Source: a virus
Virus record (IMG/VR): IMGVR_UViG_3300047472_000309
Location: 186,001-250,000 of that record
Direction: 5' to 3' (one strand)
DNA length: 64,000 nt
Shown here: piece by piece, positions 39,929 through 48,408 of the stretch
How the letters are laid out: each line of letters opens with the position of its first letter
Position numbering within the stretch: position 1 is the stretch's first letter
Notes under the pieces: generated by a model
What the model saw: the letters and a program-made list of their open reading frames with translations, nothing else
The model's database searches: none
Told to the model about the DNA's origin: nothing
Translations under genes and position numbers: made by a program

Positions 39929-41683
39929 TTACTCCCAACGGTCGATGATGATGGTGCGATCGCCAAACTCGGTCTTCACCTTCAGACGGCGGGGCTGTTG
40001 TCCGCTCGTGCCCTTCACAACCATGAGGCCGCACGCCTGACGCTTCATGTCACCTTCGAAGACGGCTTCGTTGGAATACGTTTCCACCACGCGCGAGATG
40101 TCGTACAGATCCTGCTTGAGCAGTTGCGGAAAGAGCGCAATGCCCTTATCGCGCCGCTCGTTCTGCTTGTCGTACGCGCCATCGATGATGAAGAGTGCCT
40201 GCTCGCCCAGGTGAGTGAACACCGACGGGCCGAACATATGCGGCGCCTTGACGATCGCCTGCACCTTGTGGTACTGGTTATCCGCCAGGTTCCACATGTC
40301 GGGCGTGGTGCCCACCAGGTTACCCCGGATGTCCTTCGACGAACGCTGATACATCGACACGGGGTTGCGGAAGTCGTCGAAGTCGTACATCAAGATCGGA
40401 GGCGCCTCCATATCGGCCGCAGTTGCCACCCCGGTGAAGAAGTTCGGCGCCCACGGGATGTAGATTTCGATCTCCAGCGCCTTCGGAAGCACTTCAGCCT
40501 GGAACTTGTTCCAGGACATCGTCACCGGCGGCAGCTTGAGGTCTTCTTGCTGCGTGTCGATGACGTCCTTGGTCTTCGGTGCCAGGTGGGCGAACACGCC
40601 AGCCGGACGCTCTTCTGCAGCGGGCGTGAAGTTCAGCAGATCACGCGCATCCCAATGGAACGCCTCCTTCGGGAGGTCCTCGAGGTACGCCACCCGCCGC
40701 CGCAGCGAATGCTGCACGCCCAGTTCCGCGACGCGCTTTTCAGCGATCTGGAGTTGGTTCATCGTGGGAGGAGCGACCGGACGACGGAAGACGTCGGCTT
40801 GCGTCTTCTTGCCGAACTTCTTCTTGATCACCTCGAACGACTTGCCTTCGAGCAGATCGTCCAAAACCGTACCGACCATGGTCTTGTTCGGATGGGCCCA
40901 ACCAGTCGCTGCGGTCGACACGGCACGCCAGAGCTTGTTCTCACGCGCGCGGCTGTTCTTTTCGGCTGCGCGCTCGACGGCCGTTTCGTAGAGCCAACGA
41001 CCCGAGCCTTCGATCAGTTCGTCGCCGGTGAGAACTTCCGCTTCGATGATCTGCATGAGCTTCTTGAGCGTGGCCACCGAACCCTTCTCAGTCTCGAAGA
41101 ACTGCGCCATCAGCTTGTAGTCTTCACGCAGTTGAGCCTGACGCTGACGCGGCGTGAGGCGACCCGTGTGTTGCAGCATCGACGGTACCATGATACCGAA
41201 GTGCTCGAAGCCACCCCTTTCGTACGCGCCCCAGATCTGCTTGTTGTCCTTGAAGGGACCGACCACCCGGCCCGATTCCACCACTTCTTGCATACGCTCG
41301 ACGAGCGTGAAGTAGTAGTTATCCGTCGGGAACGTTGTCGAATCCCACAGGACTGACTTGGTCTTGCCGTCCTTGTCGATCATGACGGTACCGGCGTAGT
41401 GCTTCATGAACGAGCCACAGCACGAGCAGGTGTGGTAAGCACGCTCGTCTTCGGTCAGTGCGCCCAGATAGACGTGATTGAGCGTCACATCCACCGAAAT
41501 CTTGTTTTCGACCATTTGCGGGGTCGGCTTCATTTCCGTCTTGGTGCGGAAGAGCGACGTACGACCTTCGGAAAGACGCTGGTCGAGCGTACGCTGCATG
41601 TGCCTCACGAGCGCCTTGTAATCGGCGTCGTACTTCGTGAACGGCTTTGTGGTGCCGGTCGAACCAGCTTGCACTTGTTCCAT
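39929..41683 (-). CDS. Conserved-looking 584-aa protein, function unknown
   Basis: I do not recognise a named family. Visible features: a CSCC pair and a C-G-SFMKHYAG segment near residue 85-95, which looks like a zinc-binding or cysteine cluster, followed by TVMIDKDGKTKSVLWD; a long helical middle with many Arg/Glu (RAAEKNSRARENKLWR); and a C-terminal beta-rich part (EIEIYIPWAPNFF, GDRTIIIDRWE). It sits in the same run as dTMP kinase and two hypothetical genes. Its size is close to that of jumbo-phage nuclear shell proteins, but I see no sequence support for that. Confidence 0.65.
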   Translation of the reverse strand: MEQVQAGSTGTTKPFTKYDADYKALVRHMQRTLDQRLSEGRTSLFRTKTEMKPTPQMVENKISVDVTLNHVYLGALTEDERAYHTCSCCGSFMKHYAGTVMIDKDGKTKSVLWDSTTFPTDNYYFTLVERMQEVVESGRVVGPFKDNKQIWGAYERGGFEHFGIMVPSMLQHTGRLTPRQRQAQLREDYKLMAQFFETEKGSVATLKKLMQIIEAEVLTGDELIEGSGRWLYETAVERAAEKNSRARENKLWRAVSTAATGWAHPNKTMVGTVLDDLLEGKSFEVIKKKFGKKTQADVFRRPVAPPTMNQLQIAEKRVAELGVQHSLRRRVAYLEDLPKEAFHWDARDLLNFTPAAEERPAGVFAHLAPKTKDVIDTQQEDLKLPPVTMSWNKFQAEVLPKALEIEIYIPWAPNFFTGVATAADMEAPPILMYDFDDFRNPVSMYQRSSKDIRGNLVGTTPDMWNLADNQYHKVQAIVKAPHMFGPSVFTHLGEQALFIIDGAYDKQNERRDKGIALFPQLLKQDLYDISRVVETYSNEAVFEGDMKRQACGLMVVKGTSGQQPRRLKVKTEFGDRTIIIDRWE

Positions 41684-41730
41684 TTCTAATTAACTTCCTA
41701 ACGTGATGGGGTGATTTACTGCTTGACGTT

Positions 41731-42888
41731 TTACTGCCTTTGCATCGCCATACTCATGGTCACCGGATAATCGTTGACCAGCTGGATATGCTGCGTGAGG
41801 AATTCACGCGCTTCTGCTTGCTGCGGCGGGGTACCAACCAACCCCATAACCACGGCCTTCTGGATCGTAGTCGGGTCCGTCAATGCTGAGACAGCGTAGA
41901 TGGGTTTGGTTGCCACAACGGCAGCCGCTAACTGCTGGGGTGTGGCGCCCGCGGGAAGACGAGCAAGGTTTTCGATGATGCGCTCAGTCGACTGCGGGTA
42001 CTCCTTCGTGTTGCGTCCGCAGCAGCCTTCCAGCACCGCCTGGTTCGGACATTCCGCGCAGGTAAATTCCTTAACGGAACTGACATCCGGCACACCGAGA
42101 TCCGTGTGGACCTTGACTTGCTCGGGAGCCGCATTCGCGATCGACGGCTTGCGTTTGCAGTCCTGATCATTGAGCGGCCGGTTACGCGTGCAACAGTTCT
42201 TCGGGTCAGCACAGTCCGACTGAGCCGAAGCATTGCCTGCCAATACTTCCGGCTTGACAACATGCGGATTAACCGTACCCGCGACTCGTTGCACCACCGA
42301 TTCGAGACTCACGTGCCCGTAGCAGATCTCGTTGGCGAACTGCTTGAAGGCCTGCGCGAGACTGATGCTGTCCGGCGAACCGAGATCCTTCATCAGTCGC
42401 TTGATGATCTCTTCCTGCTGGCTCGCACTGACGCGATTGACGAGTGACGGCTCGTGCAGGTGCGCCACCGCGGAGCCCAGCTTGACAATCCAGGTCTGAT
42501 CGTCCTTGATGGGCGACGGCTCGACTTTGCGCAAGTACTTGACCCAGTCGGCCTCGTACTGGATTTCGTAGGGCTGGCCCGGTGCGACCACGACATCGAC
42601 CCTCGACGTCTGCTTGGCCTTGTTGATCAGGTGGTCCAGCGAGATGCCGACATTGTCCGTCACCATTTCCCGCGGCAGGAACCAGCCTGCTTCGGTGAAC
42701 TTGCTGGAACGCTCTGCATCCAGTTCGGTTTGCCGATTCGCTAACGCGATCTCGTGATTGCGAAGCTGGTCCTCCAGTTCCGCGATCTTGCTCTTGAGCG
42801 CATCGACCACTTCTTCCCGATACACCGTTGCCGTACACGCCATCGCTTCCTCGTACGTCATGCGAGCCTGTTGTTGTTCTGCGCTCAC
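41731..42888 (-). CDS. Coiled-coil, Cys-rich hypothetical protein (385 aa), GTG start
   Basis: Start chosen at GTG 42888: AGGAGA lies 5 bases before it and its G overlaps the upstream stop (TAGTG). Residues about 20-60 form a coiled coil (VDALKSKIAELEDQLRNHEI). About 220-300 hold many cysteines (CADPKNCCTRN, CKRKPS, CAECPNQAVLEGCCGRN), suggesting metal or disulfide sites. Ends in an Ala- and Thr-rich helical part. No family recognised. Confidence 0.65.
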   Translation of the reverse strand: MSAEQQQARMTYEEAMACTATVYREEVVDALKSKIAELEDQLRNHEIALANRQTELDAERSSKFTEAGWFLPREMVTDNVGISLDHLINKAKQTSRVDVVVAPGQPYEIQYEADWVKYLRKVEPSPIKDDQTWIVKLGSAVAHLHEPSLVNRVSASQQEEIIKRLMKDLGSPDSISLAQAFKQFANEICYGHVSLESVVQRVAGTVNPHVVKPEVLAGNASAQSDCADPKNCCTRNRPLNDQDCKRKPSIANAAPEQVKVHTDLGVPDVSSVKEFTCAECPNQAVLEGCCGRNTKEYPQSTERIIENLARLPAGATPQQLAAAVVATKPIYAVSALTDPTTIQKAVVMGLVGTPPQQAEAREFLTQHIQLVNDYPVTMSMAMQRQ

Positions 42889-43700
42889 TACGTTCTCCTG
42901 TTGAATAGTTTTCTGAGCCACTTGCCCGGACGATTCCACCACATGTGGCCGTGCACGTAACCCTGGTTCTTGTCTGCCATTTCCTGCATGAGCTTCGGAT
43001 CGCTGAACACGCGTCGATAAATCTCATTCACCTCACTGCTTGTCTTAACGAGACCATCCGCGTTGACCAGACCGGCTGCGTCAGTCGGCAAGTTCTCCAG
43101 CGACTTCAGAGCTTCGTCCAGATGCTCCTGTGGCGTCTTGAGCTTCCAGTGCTTCCAACAAATCTCGTCGTCACTGCATTTCTCTTTGACGAACTTGATG
43201 CGCGCCATGTCGAAATAGTAGAGTTCTTCCGGCCAATGGGGAAACTTCATGTTACTGCGCGTGGCTATTTTCCACCATGGGTCGTCGGTCTCCATATTCT
43301 CGACCATGGTGTAGCGTGCTCCGACCCATTCCTCGATCTGCCAGAACTCCTTGAACGCCGAAAGCTCTTTATGAAAGAACTCCTCGGCGATAGCGGGATC
43401 GAAGTAGCGCATCGCCCGCTGGTAGAACTCCGGCTTGAAAGTCTTCGGCGTGTACCACGGACTGTCAGGCCACGCCGGTTGCTCACATTCAGCCACCGTA
43501 AAATTCAGCGCCGTCTTGATGCCCACGATCACGGCTTGCAAGCAAGCACGATTGAACTGAATGCGGCGCGCTTCTGCGGCGGCTTCTTCCCGGCGTTTTG
43601 CGTACAATGCCTGAATAGTGCCCACTCGTTCAGTGATCGCGGCTTTCTGCCGACGAAAGCGTCCCGGATTCACGGTGTGCTCGAAACTGTAAGTGCTCAT
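42888..43700 (-). CDS. Hypothetical protein (270 aa)
   Basis: No family recognised. Start at 43700 (MSTYSFEHTVNPG) rather than the longer frame, which runs into the dTMP kinase gene. Rich in Trp, Glu and Arg: EHTVNPGRFRRQKAAITERV, then a WQIEEWVGARYTMVENMET region, and a basic C-terminal NQGYVHGHMWWNRPGKWL. The stop overlaps the next GTG. Confidence 0.65.
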   Translation of the reverse strand: MSTYSFEHTVNPGRFRRQKAAITERVGTIQALYAKRREEAAAEARRIQFNRACLQAVIVGIKTALNFTVAECEQPAWPDSPWYTPKTFKPEFYQRAMRYFDPAIAEEFFHKELSAFKEFWQIEEWVGARYTMVENMETDDPWWKIATRSNMKFPHWPEELYYFDMARIKFVKEKCSDDEICWKHWKLKTPQEHLDEALKSLENLPTDAAGLVNADGLVKTSSEVNEIYRRVFSDPKLMQEMADKNQGYVHGHMWWNRPGKWLRKLFNRRT

Positions 43701-43725
43701 CCTGCTTCCTTGTTTTTTTTGTACC

Positions 43726-44460
43726 TTAAGCGGCTGTCGCGCTCTTGTCGATCCACTCCTGCACAAAGCGGGAGAGGTCAGGTCGATCCGGGTAGCCGAA
43801 CTGTGGCATGTTCTCACCGGTGTGGCAGGGGAGCACGTCCCATTCCAACCAGGAATTGATCTGCATGTCGACGTAGATGGGTGCCATGTTCGCATCCACC
43901 CGGTAGACGTTCTTGAAGAGCTTCTCGTCGTAGGCCTTCTTGAAGCCCTCGTTGACGCGCTTCTTGAAAGCGATCCCTTCCTGGTCGATGCGGTCGCTCT
44001 TGCCATTCTCGGCCGCACGTGTTTCAAGACGCTTGACGCCTTCTTCCACGTCCACGTCAAAGTAAGCGACAAAGTCAGGCCAGGCGCCGTTACGAGCGAA
44101 GGTGTCCAGCATCGTCACATCCGGTCCAAGACCACGCGCGACTTGCTGATACGCGTAGCTTGACATCGAGAAGCGATCACACAGCACGATGTAGCCTGCT
44201 TCCAGCGCCGGTTTGATCATCTGTTCGACGTGTTGAGCACGCGCTGCGGCAAAGAGCAGCATCTCGCAACGTGGTACGCAATACTGCGTCAGGATGATGT
44301 CCCGAATCTCTTCACTTACCGGCGTGCCGCCTGGTTCGCGGGTCTTAACCACCTTGTAGCCCTGCTTCGTCAGACGCTCGTAGGTAGCATTCAACGAAGT
44401 CGTCTTGCCTGCACCGTCCGGTCCTTCAAACGCGATCCAAATACCCCGAGTATTGCTCAT
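43726..44460 (-). CDS. tmk: dTMP kinase (thymidylate kinase)
   Basis: A 244-residue kinase converting dTMP to dTDP. P-loop GPDGAGKT at 13-20, REPGGT at 41-46 (dTMP-binding), DRF at 95-97 followed by SMSSYAYQ (phosphate and base-binding helix), and a RLETRAAENGKSDRID LID-like segment. The last 40 residues (WLEWDVLPCHTGENMPQFG and beyond) are an extension not found in standard Tmk. Start placed at 44460 (MSNTRGIW) with weak upstream purines. With ThyA and the DHFR domain it completes the route from dUMP to dTDP. Confidence 0.95.
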   Translation of the reverse strand: MSNTRGIWIAFEGPDGAGKTTSLNATYERLTKQGYKVVKTREPGGTPVSEEIRDIILTQYCVPRCEMLLFAAARAQHVEQMIKPALEAGYIVLCDRFSMSSYAYQQVARGLGPDVTMLDTFARNGAWPDFVAYFDVDVEEGVKRLETRAAENGKSDRIDQEGIAFKKRVNEGFKKAYDEKLFKNVYRVDANMAPIYVDMQINSWLEWDVLPCHTGENMPQFGYPDRPDLSRFVQEWIDKSATAA

Positions 44461-44486
44461 TGCTTTTTTCACCAAAGAATAAAAAG

Positions 44487-44521
44487 GGAGACACCCCAAC
44501 TCCTGTGCTAGAAGTGTCTCC
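44487..44521 (-). terminator. Terminator between the 279-aa gene and dTMP kinase
   Basis: An 8-base-pair stem (GGAGACAC with GTGTCTCC) with a 19-base loop, followed on the minus strand by CTTTTTATTC. Confidence 0.75.
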
Positions 44522-44531
44522 ATAAAACGGG

Positions 44532-45371
44532 TTAAGCCGCGACTGGTTCCGTGCTTGCCAGTAGCTGCAGCGTCAGATGATCACAACGGACATATGAGGC
44601 TGGGATCTTGATGCCTGACATCACAGCGTAGGCAGTCGCGAGGGACTGGATCACGTTGGTATTGAGCAGCGTGACACCCTTCAGTACATCACGATAGCCG
44701 GTAAGATTTCTCGAGAAGACCGACAGGCACGGAAACTCATCAGCTTGCGCTGCCGCGAGAATCAATGCCCCGACACTGGGCATCAGGTACGCATAGGTGC
44801 GCGCATCCAGGTCAGGACACTCGCGTTTACCCAGCAGGTTGGTCACTTCCTGATGCACTTGTTGTTCACTCACGGCCCGCAGCGCCATATCGAAGTCCAG
44901 ACGCACCCAGAGGGCCTTGGTGCGGTTGTCTACCATACGGAGGACCTTGGGTATGCGTACATCATGGAAGGCCGCTGAGGCCGTTATAGCGCGTTTGGCA
45001 TCTAGCAAGCGTGCTTCGTCCATGTGACCCAATTCGAGAATCCATTGGGCGAAATCTGCCGGGCTCGGCTTGGTCGTGTACTTTTCCAAAGCAGGCGGAA
45101 ACTCGCGCGGCACATCGTAGTTGCCACTGCGGTCACGGTAGCTGCGCATCTCCTCGGCGGTGACACTGATGAACTGATCCTCGGGGTTGGGTGTGGCGGG
45201 AAGCGGCAAAGCACGCACCAAACGTCGGACCTGGCGTTTAGTAAATTGCAGGCTACTGATCACGTAGAGAATAAACGCAATGCGCCAGTACAGATCGGTC
45301 GCACGCAACTGGCTCTTGGCTTGAGTCACCAAGGGCGTCAAGTCCTGCATTAACAAATCAAGGTAAGACAC
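44532..45371 (-). CDS. Early hypothetical protein (279 aa), probable GTG start
   Basis: No family recognised. The frame opens at TTG 45383, but GTG 45371 has GGGGAT close upstream. Helical and charged, with KRQVRRLVRALPLPATPNPE near the N-terminus and LWVRLDFDMALRAVSEQQVH in the middle. The exact phiKZ-type early element (TATATTACT) is 35-50 bases upstream, so this is a likely early gene. Confidence 0.65.
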   Translation of the reverse strand: MSYLDLLMQDLTPLVTQAKSQLRATDLYWRIAFILYVISSLQFTKRQVRRLVRALPLPATPNPEDQFISVTAEEMRSYRDRSGNYDVPREFPPALEKYTTKPSPADFAQWILELGHMDEARLLDAKRAITASAAFHDVRIPKVLRMVDNRTKALWVRLDFDMALRAVSEQQVHQEVTNLLGKRECPDLDARTYAYLMPSVGALILAAAQADEFPCLSVFSRNLTGYRDVLKGVTLLNTNVIQSLATAYAVMSGIKIPASYVRCDHLTLQLLASTEPVAA

Positions 45372-45405
45372 AGTAATCCCCAAACGGTGGTTATATTGCT
45401 AAGTT

Positions 45406-45421
45406 AGTAATATAGGGCTAA
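45406..45421 (-). promoter_or_regulatory. phiKZ-type early promoter (copy D)
   Basis: The minus strand reads TTAGCCCTATATTACT, containing the exact phiKZ early core TATATTAC. It lies about 35 bases upstream of GTG 45371. TAGCAAT follows downstream, as at copy C. Confidence 0.8.
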
Positions 45422-45444
45422 CTTTCGTTGTAATGACAAAAAAA

Positions 45445-45464
45445 GAGTGTCGGTCAGGACACTC
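45445..45464 (-). terminator. Terminator after the 106-aa gene
   Basis: A 7-base-pair stem (GAGTGTC with GACACTC) followed on the minus strand by seven T residues. It separates the small-gene block from early promoter D. Confidence 0.85.
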
Positions 45465-45480
45465 TTCACCCACGCCTTCG

Positions 45481-45801
45481 TTACCGAAGGCGCAGGCGAG
45501 CAGCCGCAAGGCTACCGGAGAGACGTTTGATCAGAAAGGCACTGCGACCCCGTTTGACTTCAAGCGTGGTGGCGGGCATCGACATGCGATCGAGCTGACG
45601 GAACAGCCGATCATTCATCGTGCGATCATGCGCGCTCAGGCGATGGGGCTTGTCCGCCAGAAAGCCGATGTGGGCAATGCCCTGCTGCGTGTCGTAATGG
45701 ACGACGCCGTGGCGCTTGTCTTTGCTCATCTGTGCGGAGACACCGAGCTGCACCGAGTTATCGTGAAAACCGAGGTAGTCAAGCAACTTGAAGAGCATCA
45801 T
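45481..45801 (-). CDS. Hypothetical protein (106 aa)
   Basis: No family recognised. N-terminal MMLFKLLDYLGFHDNSVQLG, a basic middle (KRHGVVHYDTQQGIAHIGF) and an Arg/Leu-rich C-terminus. GGAG lies just upstream; either of two adjacent ATG codons (45801 or 45798) could start it. Confidence 0.6.
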   Translation of the reverse strand: MMLFKLLDYLGFHDNSVQLGVSAQMSKDKRHGVVHYDTQQGIAHIGFLADKPHRLSAHDRTMNDRLFRQLDRMSMPATTLEVKRGRSAFLIKRLSGSLAAARLRLR

Positions 45802-45809
45802 CGTCTCCT

Positions 45810-46172
45810 TTAGGCGTGGGCGAAAGTCGGATGAGCTTTGATCACATCAGCCATCGCTGCGTAGAACTTTTGCATGTCGTCATCGCCACACGCATAGTAA
45901 AAGCCCTTGTACACATCCGGATCACACGCCCAGCGTACCCCAGTGTCAGTGTTGTTACCGTACGCCTGATCAGCGATCCCGAAGTCCGCCGGATTCAGCC
46001 CAGCATGCTGGATTGCCGTCAAGTACAGCGGCAATTGCGCCACCCGAAAGTTGGTCGCATGATCCATCGGAATGTTGTCGTCGGTAACGCCCGTATCCTG
46101 CGTGTCGTCAAAGCCGCATTGAAACGACTTGACGATCTTCTTTACACCAGGCAAATCAAAAATCATGTCCAT
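45810..46172 (-). CDS. Hypothetical protein (120 aa)
   Basis: No family recognised. Start at ATG 46172 (MDMIFDLP) with GAGG 8 bases upstream; GTG 46181 is possible. Acidic and aromatic, with DDTQDTGVTDDNIPMDHATN and ACDPDVYKGFYYACGDDDMQ. Confidence 0.6.
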   Translation of the reverse strand: MDMIFDLPGVKKIVKSFQCGFDDTQDTGVTDDNIPMDHATNFRVAQLPLYLTAIQHAGLNPADFGIADQAYGNNTDTGVRWACDPDVYKGFYYACGDDDMQKFYAAMADVIKAHPTFAHA

Positions 46173-46212
46173 CGTGATCACCTCATTCTAATTAACTACG
46201 CATTGATGAAAG

Positions 46213-46386
46213 TTACTGCTGCTCGCCCTTTTGCTTGGCTTCTTCCCAGGCTTTGAACGATTCTTGCCGAGTGTCACCGAAGCCAAAATACTTGTCGCAC
46301 TCGGTGATGTACTTCAGGTGCCCAAAGCCGACACGGCGCGGCTGGTTCAGGCGGGTAGTGGGCAGGCCCTTGATCATCAGTGCCAT
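46213..46386 (-). CDS. Hypothetical protein (57 aa)
   Basis: A short frame filling the gap between two genes, with GGAG 8 bases before the ATG. Basic N-terminal half (IKGLPTTRLNQPRRVGF), then HLKYITECDKYFGFGDTRQE, and a charged helix ending in GEQQ. No family recognised. Confidence 0.55.
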   Translation of the reverse strand: MALMIKGLPTTRLNQPRRVGFGHLKYITECDKYFGFGDTRQESFKAWEEAKQKGEQQ

Positions 46387-46459
46387 TACGGTTGCTCCAC
46401 TCGGGGTTTCTTGCTCATTTCATTCCCCTTCCACGGGTTTATCGATGTCGGGATACCGC

Positions 46460-46936
46460 TTACATCGTGACAAAGATGGTCTGTGACCAGCTGGTTGACT
46501 CCAGTACTCCGCCACTCACGGTAATGGTAAATGCCCCACTGCCTTCGGTCTTGATTTTGAACGTGATGTCGGTGTCAAACTCAACATCTTTGTACTCGAT
46601 TGTATCGATCACCCAATCGATCAGGCGACGGATGTCTTGTTCTGCGCGACTAGACTCACCCTCGCGCGTAAAGGTCCACGCGATGAGCGACTCCATGAAC
46701 ATCTGGAAGAGCCAGAACGAACGACCCTTGATTTTGAAGTCGTCTTCGTCCTTGTACTTCATGGACAATTCCATCGGCTGCTCAGCGGCTTCTTCGTTAT
46801 GCTGAAGCGGACCGTAGGCCGCCCGGACGTTAGAAAGATCGCGGTACAGCGCGATCGGATCAGTCGTGCACAACTCATCTGCGTACTTGCTAAAGAAATC
46901 AGCAGTGTATGCACCTACGAATTCAACTTGTTTCAT
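46460..46936 (-). CDS. Hypothetical protein (158 aa)
   Basis: No family recognised. Start at ATG 46936 (MKQVEF) has GAGGAG at good spacing; an in-frame ATG lies at 46942. Has an acidic N-terminal half and a beta-rich C-terminus (FDTDITFKIKTEGSGAFTIT). It lies after the terminator at 46974. Confidence 0.65.
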   Translation of the reverse strand: MKQVEFVGAYTADFFSKYADELCTTDPIALYRDLSNVRAAYGPLQHNEEAAEQPMELSMKYKDEDDFKIKGRSFWLFQMFMESLIAWTFTREGESSRAEQDIRRLIDWVIDTIEYKDVEFDTDITFKIKTEGSGAFTITVSGGVLESTSWSQTIFVTM

Positions 46937-46973
46937 GGTCATTCTCCTCGTTGCAATAACGGAAATAAAAAGT

Positions 46974-47021
46974 GAAGCCCAGCGGAGATGCTCCCCGCAG
47001 GAAGCACCTCGACTTGGCTTA
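46974..47021 (-). terminator. Terminator after the 186-aa gene
   Basis: An outer AAGCC/GGCTT stem with an inner GCGG-type stem, followed on the minus strand by CTTTTTATTTCC. The stop at 47023 lies just upstream. Confidence 0.65.
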
Positions 47022-47022
47022 C

Positions 47023-47583
47023 TTAGCCTTGTGCAGCAGCGGCGAAGCCTGCCGTTTGGAAGCCGTCGCCTTCAGCCTGTTGCTTGCGCAGATACGCAGG
47101 CACGTCGACCTTGCTATAATCGCGCCCGCCGGTTGCAGCAGCCGAAGCCATCGCACCCGAGACCGCGGCTTCCGCTTCGGCCGCAGACGTGTCGCCCACG
47201 TTCATGTGCAGCGCCTGGCGACCGTCGGCGAGTGCCGGAGCCTGACCGTGTTCGACCATGATGGCCAGAACGCGCTTGTGTGCAGCCAGGGCATCGGGTT
47301 CCGCGGACTCGATGACCGAACCGTACTTGGCGAGTTCGAGCGGGATGAAGCCCTGCGCTTGCGCTTCCTTCCAGATGTGCGCGAAGAGGCGATGGTTCAG
47401 CGGCAGCGGCGTCGTATGACCCTTCAGGCAGAAGATCACTTCCTTCTCGATGATGCCGAGCGAACGGTTGCTGGCGATCAGGCGACCATGCTCACCGAAG
47501 TACGCGGCTTCCGTGTGGAAGAGGATTTCCAGTTGTTCGATTTGAATTTCTTTCGAACCAAAGATTGCCTTGAGGATACCCAT
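47023..47583 (-). CDS. Hypothetical protein (186 aa)
   Basis: No family recognised. Starts MGILKAIFGSKEIQIEQLEI, has a helical central part, and ends in an Ala-rich, Gly-rich tail with VDVPAYLRKQQAEGDGFQ. AAGGAG precedes the ATG. The Ala-rich tail suggests a flexible C-terminus. Confidence 0.65.
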   Translation of the reverse strand: MGILKAIFGSKEIQIEQLEILFHTEAAYFGEHGRLIASNRSLGIIEKEVIFCLKGHTTPLPLNHRLFAHIWKEAQAQGFIPLELAKYGSVIESAEPDALAAHKRVLAIMVEHGQAPALADGRQALHMNVGDTSAAEAEAAVSGAMASAAATGGRDYSKVDVPAYLRKQQAEGDGFQTAGFAAAAQG

Positions 47584-47640
47584 TTTTATTGCTCCTTGTT
47601 AAGATTGTAAAAGGCTATGCGTTGATGGACTTAGTCTAAC

Positions 47641-47841
47641 TTACTTGCACTTGTCCTGAGTGCAAGCATGGGTGATCGGGTGGGAGTAGAAATACACTGC
47701 CGCCCCGATAGGAAAAACAAACATCAGGCACACGAAGATCACTGTGGCGATCGCCCCCATAGGCTGACCGAGAATATACGCATCAGTCGCGGCTTGTTCG
47801 CGCGGATCATCCAGTGCAGGAACATTCTTCTTCACATCCAC
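47641..47841 (-). CDS. Small membrane protein (66 aa)
   Basis: A soluble N-terminal part (KKNVPALDDPREQAAT) then one long hydrophobic segment (about 27-52) and a C-terminal CTQDKCK pair. AAGGAG precedes the ATG. No family recognised. Confidence 0.6.
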   Translation of the reverse strand: MDVKKNVPALDDPREQAATDAYILGQPMGAIATVIFVCLMFVFPIGAAVYFYSHPITHACTQDKCK

Positions 47842-47889
47842 TCCTTGATATGGTTTACCGTAAGATAAACCGCCGCGGTAAAAATCCGT

Positions 47890-48204
47890 TTAGTGATCGC
47901 TTGAGGCGGTGTACTGCTGCACCAGTTTGCGATAGGTAAAGAGTAATAACACAGCTTGGGTGCGAGCGGCCGTAAAGCAGTGCGCTTTCAGCAAGCCCAT
48001 AAAGAGCTCCAGGCGATTGCTGATCACCGGGTTGCCTTTGAGGGCATGGCCAAACGCACTCAGCTCGCCGTCTTTGTGCAGATGCTGTTGTTGGAGCTCG
48101 CGGATCTGCACCGCCAAGCACTCGATCTCGTTCAGAATCGTCGAAGTACTACCGCAGCGGCGATAGAACGTACGACACGCTTCAAAATCTTCAGCCCGCG
48201 GCAT
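47890..48204 (-). CDS. Hypothetical protein (104 aa)
   Basis: No family recognised. Helical throughout, with repeated Gln/Leu (VQIRELQQQHLHKDGELS) and LLKAHCFTAARTQAVLLLF. GGAG lies 6 bases before the ATG. A TATGCCGC module lies upstream. Confidence 0.65.
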   Translation of the reverse strand: MPRAEDFEACRTFYRRCGSTSTILNEIECLAVQIRELQQQHLHKDGELSAFGHALKGNPVISNRLELFMGLLKAHCFTAARTQAVLLLFTYRKLVQQYTASSDH

Positions 48205-48226
48205 GATCTTCTCCGAAAATGAATGG

Positions 48227-48234
48227 GCGGCATA
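48227..48234 (-). promoter_or_regulatory. TATGCCGC element, possible late promoter
   Basis: Follows the hairpin at 48248-48279 and lies 23 bases upstream of the gene starting at 48204. Confidence 0.45.
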
Positions 48235-48247
48235 AAGCGAAAAAGAG

Positions 48248-48279
48248 CCTGGCGGGAGACCGAAGCCTCAGCCGCCAGG
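48248..48279 (-). terminator. Hairpin after the 30-aa gene
   Basis: An 8-base-pair stem (CCTGGCGG with CCGCCAGG) with a long loop, followed by CTCTTTTTCGC on the minus strand. Confidence 0.7.
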
Positions 48280-48305
48280 TAAAGTCGCGTGGCGCCCCCT
48301 ACAAA

Positions 48306-48398
48306 TTACATCTTTAAACGAGTTGAGACGAGCCACACGACGAGCACGCCCAAAGCGACGCCCCATTCGATGGCCCACTTCTTCCAACGCGGCGGCAT
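48306..48398 (-). CDS. Putative 30-aa single-TM peptide
   Basis: A short frame with GGAG 6 bases before the ATG. A basic N-terminus (PPRWKKW) leads into a hydrophobic segment (GVALGVLVVWLVS) with a short basic end. It lies 10 bases after the stop of the gene at 48409. Confidence 0.55.
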   Translation of the reverse strand: MPPRWKKWAIEWGVALGVLVVWLVSTRLKM

Positions 48399-48408
48399 GC
48401 CAGACTCC

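Noticed and set aside
39998-41356. 452-codon plus-strand frame
   Set aside because: Antisense to the 584-aa gene; its product is His- and Arg-rich with no fold signal.
39929-41683. Nuclear shell protein (chimallin)
   Set aside because: Only the size is similar; I saw no sequence features to support it.
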